DNA from: an uncultured Nitrosomonadales bacterium
Lineage (GTDB): Bacteria; Pseudomonadota; Gammaproteobacteria; Burkholderiales; Gallionellaceae
Length of the DNA: 35,141 bases
Assembly: GCA_903885165.1 (NCBI GenBank)
Contig: CAISHO010000053.1
Span: 1-35,141, forward strand
Direction: 5' to 3'
Notes under the pieces: generated by a model
Told to the model about the DNA's origin: nothing
The model's input: the letters and a program-made list of their open reading frames with translations, nothing else
Databases searched by the model: none
Program-made: the position numbers and the translations under genes
Part shown: positions 32,982-35,141 of the stretch, in pieces
Position numbering within the stretch: position 1 is the stretch's first letter
Layout: each line of letters begins with the position of its first letter

Positions 32982-34394
32982 ATGTTACCCACACTTGTAT
33001 TAGTTGGTCGTCCGAATGTGGGTAAGTCCACTTTGTTCAATCGTCTCACCCGCAGCCGCGATGCGCTGGTCGCCGATCAGCCGGGTTTAACCCGCGATCG
33101 TCACTATGGCCGTGGCCGTGTCGGCGAGCGTCCTTATTTGATCGTCGATACCGGCGGTCTGGAACCGGTGGCCAAAGACGGCATCATGTTCGAGATGGCC
33201 AGACAAAGCCGTCAGGCAGTCGATGAAGCGGATATGGTGTTGTTTCTGGTCGATGGCCGTGCAGGATGCACGCCACAGGATCTGATTATCGCTACCGAAT
33301 TGCGCAAGACCGGCAAGCCGATTCTGCTCTTGGTCAACAAGGCGGAAGGCATGGCGCGCGCACGCGTCACGGCAGAGTTCTTTGAGCTGGGTTTGGGCGA
33401 GCCGTATCCAATTTCTTCCGCACATGGCGACAATGTCGTCGAAATGATCGAAATCGCGCTGGAAAAATTCCCTGAAGAGATCGTCGATGAAGATCAGGTC
33501 GTAGAGGATAAACCGCCCAAACTGGCGATTGTCGGTCGTCCGAATGTCGGTAAATCCACCCTAGTCAATGCGATTTTGGGTGAGCAGCGTGTGATTGCGT
33601 TTGACCAACCGGGTACGACCCGCGACAGCATCTATATCGATTTCGAACGCGATGGAAAACAGTACACCATCATTGACACAGCCGGTGTTCGTCGTCGCGG
33701 CAAGGTCGAAGAAGCGATCGAAAAGTTCAGTGTAATCAAAACGATGCAAGCGATCGAAGACGCTAACGTAGTAATTCTGGTGGTGGATGCGCGCGACCAG
33801 ATCACCGAACAGGATGCGCACGTGGCTGACTTCGTGTTGCAGGCCGGACGTGCACTGGTGCTGGCCGTGAATAAATGGGATGGCCTGGACAATCACCAGC
33901 GAGAAATGGTCAAGAGCGACATCGAACGCAAGTTGCACTTCTTAGGGTTCGCTAAACGTCATTACATCTCCGCGCTGAATGGCAACGGCATCGTCAATGT
34001 GTTGAAGTCGGCTGATGATGCATATGCGGCGGCGATGGCCAAGATGTCGACGCCTAAACTGACCCGCGCCTTGCTGGGTGCGACCGAGAAACAGGCACCG
34101 CCAAAAGTCGGGCGCTTCCTGCCCAAGATGCGTTACGCGCACCAGGGCGGTAGCAATCCACCGTTGATTGTGATTCACGGCAGCGGTCTGGACAACATCC
34201 CGGCCAGTTATGCACGCTATCTGGAACGCGCCTTCGCAGAAGTTTTCAGGCTGGAAGGTACGCCTCTGAAGATACAGTTCAATTCCAGCAAGAATCCGTT
34301 CGAAGGCAAGAAGCCGCGTGCATTGACCGAAGCGGAACAACGAGCTGCGCATCGGGCCCGTATTCGTGGTCGCAAGCTATACGGAAAACAGTAA
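32982..34394 (+). CDS. der: Ribosome-assembly GTPase Der (EngA)
   Basis: An essential GTPase for 50S subunit maturation with two tandem G domains in 470 residues. G1 motifs are GRPNVGKS at about 9-16 and again near 184-191, G3 motifs are DTGGL and DTAGV, and G4 motifs are NKAE in the first domain (NKxD is usual) and NKWD in the second. A KH-like domain ends the protein ([20 protein letters not shown]). The ATG at 32982 has AAGG at 32970-32973. A strong terminator follows the stop. Confidence 0.98.
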   Translation: MLPTLVLVGRPNVGKSTLFNRLTRSRDALVADQPGLTRDRHYGRGRVGERPYLIVDTGGLEPVAKDGIMFEMARQSRQAVDEADMVLFLVDGRAGCTPQDLIIATELRKTGKPILLLVNKAEGMARARVTAEFFELGLGEPYPISSAHGDNVVEMIEIALEKFPEEIVDEDQVVEDKPPKLAIVGRPNVGKSTLVNAILGEQRVIAFDQPGTTRDSIYIDFERDGKQYTIIDTAGVRRRGKVEEAIEKFSVIKTMQAIEDANVVILVVDARDQITEQDAHVADFVLQAGRALVLAVNKWDGLDNHQREMVKSDIERKLHFLGFAKRHYISALNGNGIVNVLKSADDAYAAAMAKMSTPKLTRALLGATEKQAPPKVGRFLPKMRYAHQGGSNPPLIVIHGSGLDNIPASYARYLERAFAEVFRLEGTPLKIQFNSSKNPFEGKKPRALTEAEQRAAHRARIRGRKLYGKQ

Positions 34395-34412
34395 GATTCG
34401 TTCTCAAAGAAA

Positions 34413-34434
34413 AACCACCTTCGGGTGGTTTTTT
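34413..34434 (+). terminator. Strong rho-independent terminator after der
   Basis: AACCACC (34413-34419), loop TTCG, GGTGGTT (34424-34430), then T to 34434. The UUCG tetraloop makes it very stable. It closes the ndk-der run. Confidence 0.93.
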
Positions 34435-34457
34435 AATGGGCGCGCTCAAAAACCAAG

Positions 34458-34485
34458 TGCAACATTTTTAGAGGAAAATGTTGCA
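34458..34485. repeat. Perfect 11-bp inverted repeat
   Basis: TGCAACATTTT (34458-34468) and AAAATGTTGCA (34475-34485) with loop TAGAGG. It lies between the der terminator and the 33-bp direct repeats and could be a REP-type hairpin or a remnant end of a mobile element. Confidence 0.7.
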
Positions 34486-34502
34486 TGGGAAAAAAGTATA
34501 TA

Positions 34503-34592
34503 GGAAATAGGGGACAGACCACGGTTTTCACAAAAGGAAATAGGGGACAGACCACGGTTTTCACAAAAATATAGGAAATAGGGGACAGACCA
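34503..34592. repeat. 33-bp direct repeats with GGGGACAGACCACGG core (REP/RAYT-associated type)
   Basis: Copies at 34503-34535 and 34536-34568 are identical and adjacent. A third copy (34574-34592) matches only its first 19 bases and then changes abruptly into IS4-like sequence. The core AATAGGGGACAGACCACG is one I recall as common beside REP-associated (Y1) transposase genes in betaproteobacteria. No such transposase is visible in the window. Confidence 0.9.
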
Positions 34593-34991
34593 GAATGGCG
34601 CTGACTTAAGCAGTAACTATCTGAATTAAATAGTAAACTAACAACATTGGGTAAGCCGGAAAGATGCTTGCTTAAGTTTTTTCGGATGGCCATATTTTCT
34701 CACTTGCTCCCTCGCCAGAGTTCTTTTTTAGTCAGTAATGGGTAAGGTTTAGGCCGCCGCTTGACGCCTCTTTGCTCGATGCGCCCAGGCCGATTGCCGA
34801 TTGATTGTTCTGCCACCAGCGCCAGCAATCTATGGGTATTGTCCAGATCATCCTTCCGCCTCGGATTTCCGTCCCAAACCAGCCAGAGTTGCAGGGTGTG
34901 TTTGAAACTCAAGGTTCTTGGCAATACATCGGCCAGCAAGGCGGATTGCGCCATGATGAGGCGAATCAGGTTGTAGGCCAGCAGGTAAATC
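34591..34991 (-). mobile_element. Remnant of an IS4-family insertion sequence
   Basis: The probable right end is CAGAATGGCGCTGACTTAAG at 34591-34610, where the third 33-bp repeat is cut off; IS4-type elements often end in similar sequence. The transposase C-terminal part lies at 34700-34991 on the minus strand. The other end of the element is missing because an IS66-type sequence begins at 34992. Confidence 0.65.
34700..34991 (-). pseudogene. IS4-family transposase, C-terminal fragment
   Basis: Read leftwards, the fragment encodes IYLLAYNLIRLIMAQSALLA, then LSFKHTLQLWLVW and a basic tail RRPKPYPLLTKKELWRG. This is the C-terminal end of IS4-family DDE transposases (the YLLAYNLIR...SFKHT...KRRPKPYPLLT pattern). 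Only about 97 residues of a protein of about 400 remain, so it is not functional; the catalytic DDE residues are absent. The open frame runs a few codons beyond 34991 into the IS66-like end and then meets a stop at 35027-35029. Confidence 0.8.
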
Positions 34992-35141
34992 GTAAGCGCT
35001 CCATAAACCACGGACTTGTTGCCGGATTATAAATTTCGCATGATTCATGCCTTCAATACGGAGGTTGTGAATGATGAAGATGGGAACGGAATTTTGGGCT
35101 GCACATGTGGCGGCGATCCAGCGAGAATTGATTCCGGCGAG
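34992..35141 (+). mobile_element. Left end of an IS66-family insertion sequence (continues beyond the window)
   Basis: GTAAGCGC at 34992 matches the usual first bases of IS66-family inverted repeats, and the first gene of the element starts 79 bases inside, the normal layout. The boundary coincides with the point where IS4 transposase similarity ends, so the element probably inserted into the IS4 gene. The right end and the 8-bp target duplication are outside the window. Confidence 0.65.
35071..35141 (+). CDS. tnpA: IS66-family accessory protein TnpA, N-terminal part
   Basis: The frame reads MMKMGTEFWAAHVAAIQREL and continues past the window. This is the N terminus of the small IS66 TnpA/helix-turn-helix protein encoded first in these elements, ahead of tnpB and tnpC. 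GGAGG at 35060-35064 lies six bases before ATG 35071, so the start is well supported. Its role in transposition is not well defined in the family. Confidence 0.7.
   Translation, partial: MMKMGTEFWAAHVAAIQRELIPA

Noticed and set aside
34503-34592. Repeats of 33 bp that could suggest a CRISPR array
   Set aside because: The copies are directly adjacent with no unique spacers and no cas genes nearby; they fit REP-type repeats better.

Overview
The window looks like a chromosome segment from a betaproteobacterium, probably a Nitrosomonadales/Gallionellaceae-type organism. This rests on the gene order ndk-rlmN-pilF-rodZ-ispG-hisS-yfgM-bamB-der, on EarP with an Arg32-type EF-P, and on the mix of PAS/GGDEF/NarL signalling genes. 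The genus is an inference; no rRNA or taxonomic marker lies in the window.

Bases 1-6760 are accessory DNA. They hold a truncated phage-like kinase-fold fragment, an AbiL/RloAB-type pair (an intact AAA ATPase and a TOPRIM-like RloB broken by a one-base frameshift), and a two-gene module of a NUDIX hydrolase translationally coupled to a 975-residue PLD nuclease - SF2 helicase - DUF3427 protein. The block stops at a tRNA-Ser(GGA) gene whose 3' end faces it, as expected for a tRNA-anchored defence island.

Bases 7046-10721 carry a PatZ/Pka-like acyl-CoA-synthetase/GNAT protein and a histone-deacetylase-fold protein, a possible acetylation/deacetylation pair. Bases 10873-18025 form a signalling stack: a CheB-CheR-PAS fusion, a PAS-GGDEF cyclase, a multi-PAS histidine kinase and a NarL-type regulator. 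Bases 18026-20872 hold a heptamer repeat array, a candidate regulator palindrome, a coiled-coil protein, a small SAP-like cysteine protein, Hsp20, a cold-shock protein and a hybrid kinase. A RelB/ParE-type toxin-antitoxin pair sits at 20910-21363.

Bases 21501-34394 are mostly housekeeping: earP-efp (translation of polyproline), gltX, tRNA-Ala(GGC) and tRNA-Glu(TTC) behind a strong promoter, ndk, then the closely packed rlmN-pilF-rodZ-ispG-hisS-yfgM-bamB-der run. After the der terminator come 33-bp direct repeats of the REP/RAYT-associated kind, an IS4-family remnant that interrupts the third repeat, and the left end of an IS66-family element that appears to have inserted into the IS4 remnant.

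The most interesting material is the NUDIX + PLD-helicase-DUF3427 module beside the frameshifted AbiL pair with its RBS-overlapping hairpin, a recurring class of short-period hairpin-forming repeats in four gene gaps (one supplies the stop codon of ispG), and the nested mobile-element layers after der. All family assignments come from reading motifs by eye; no database search was possible.
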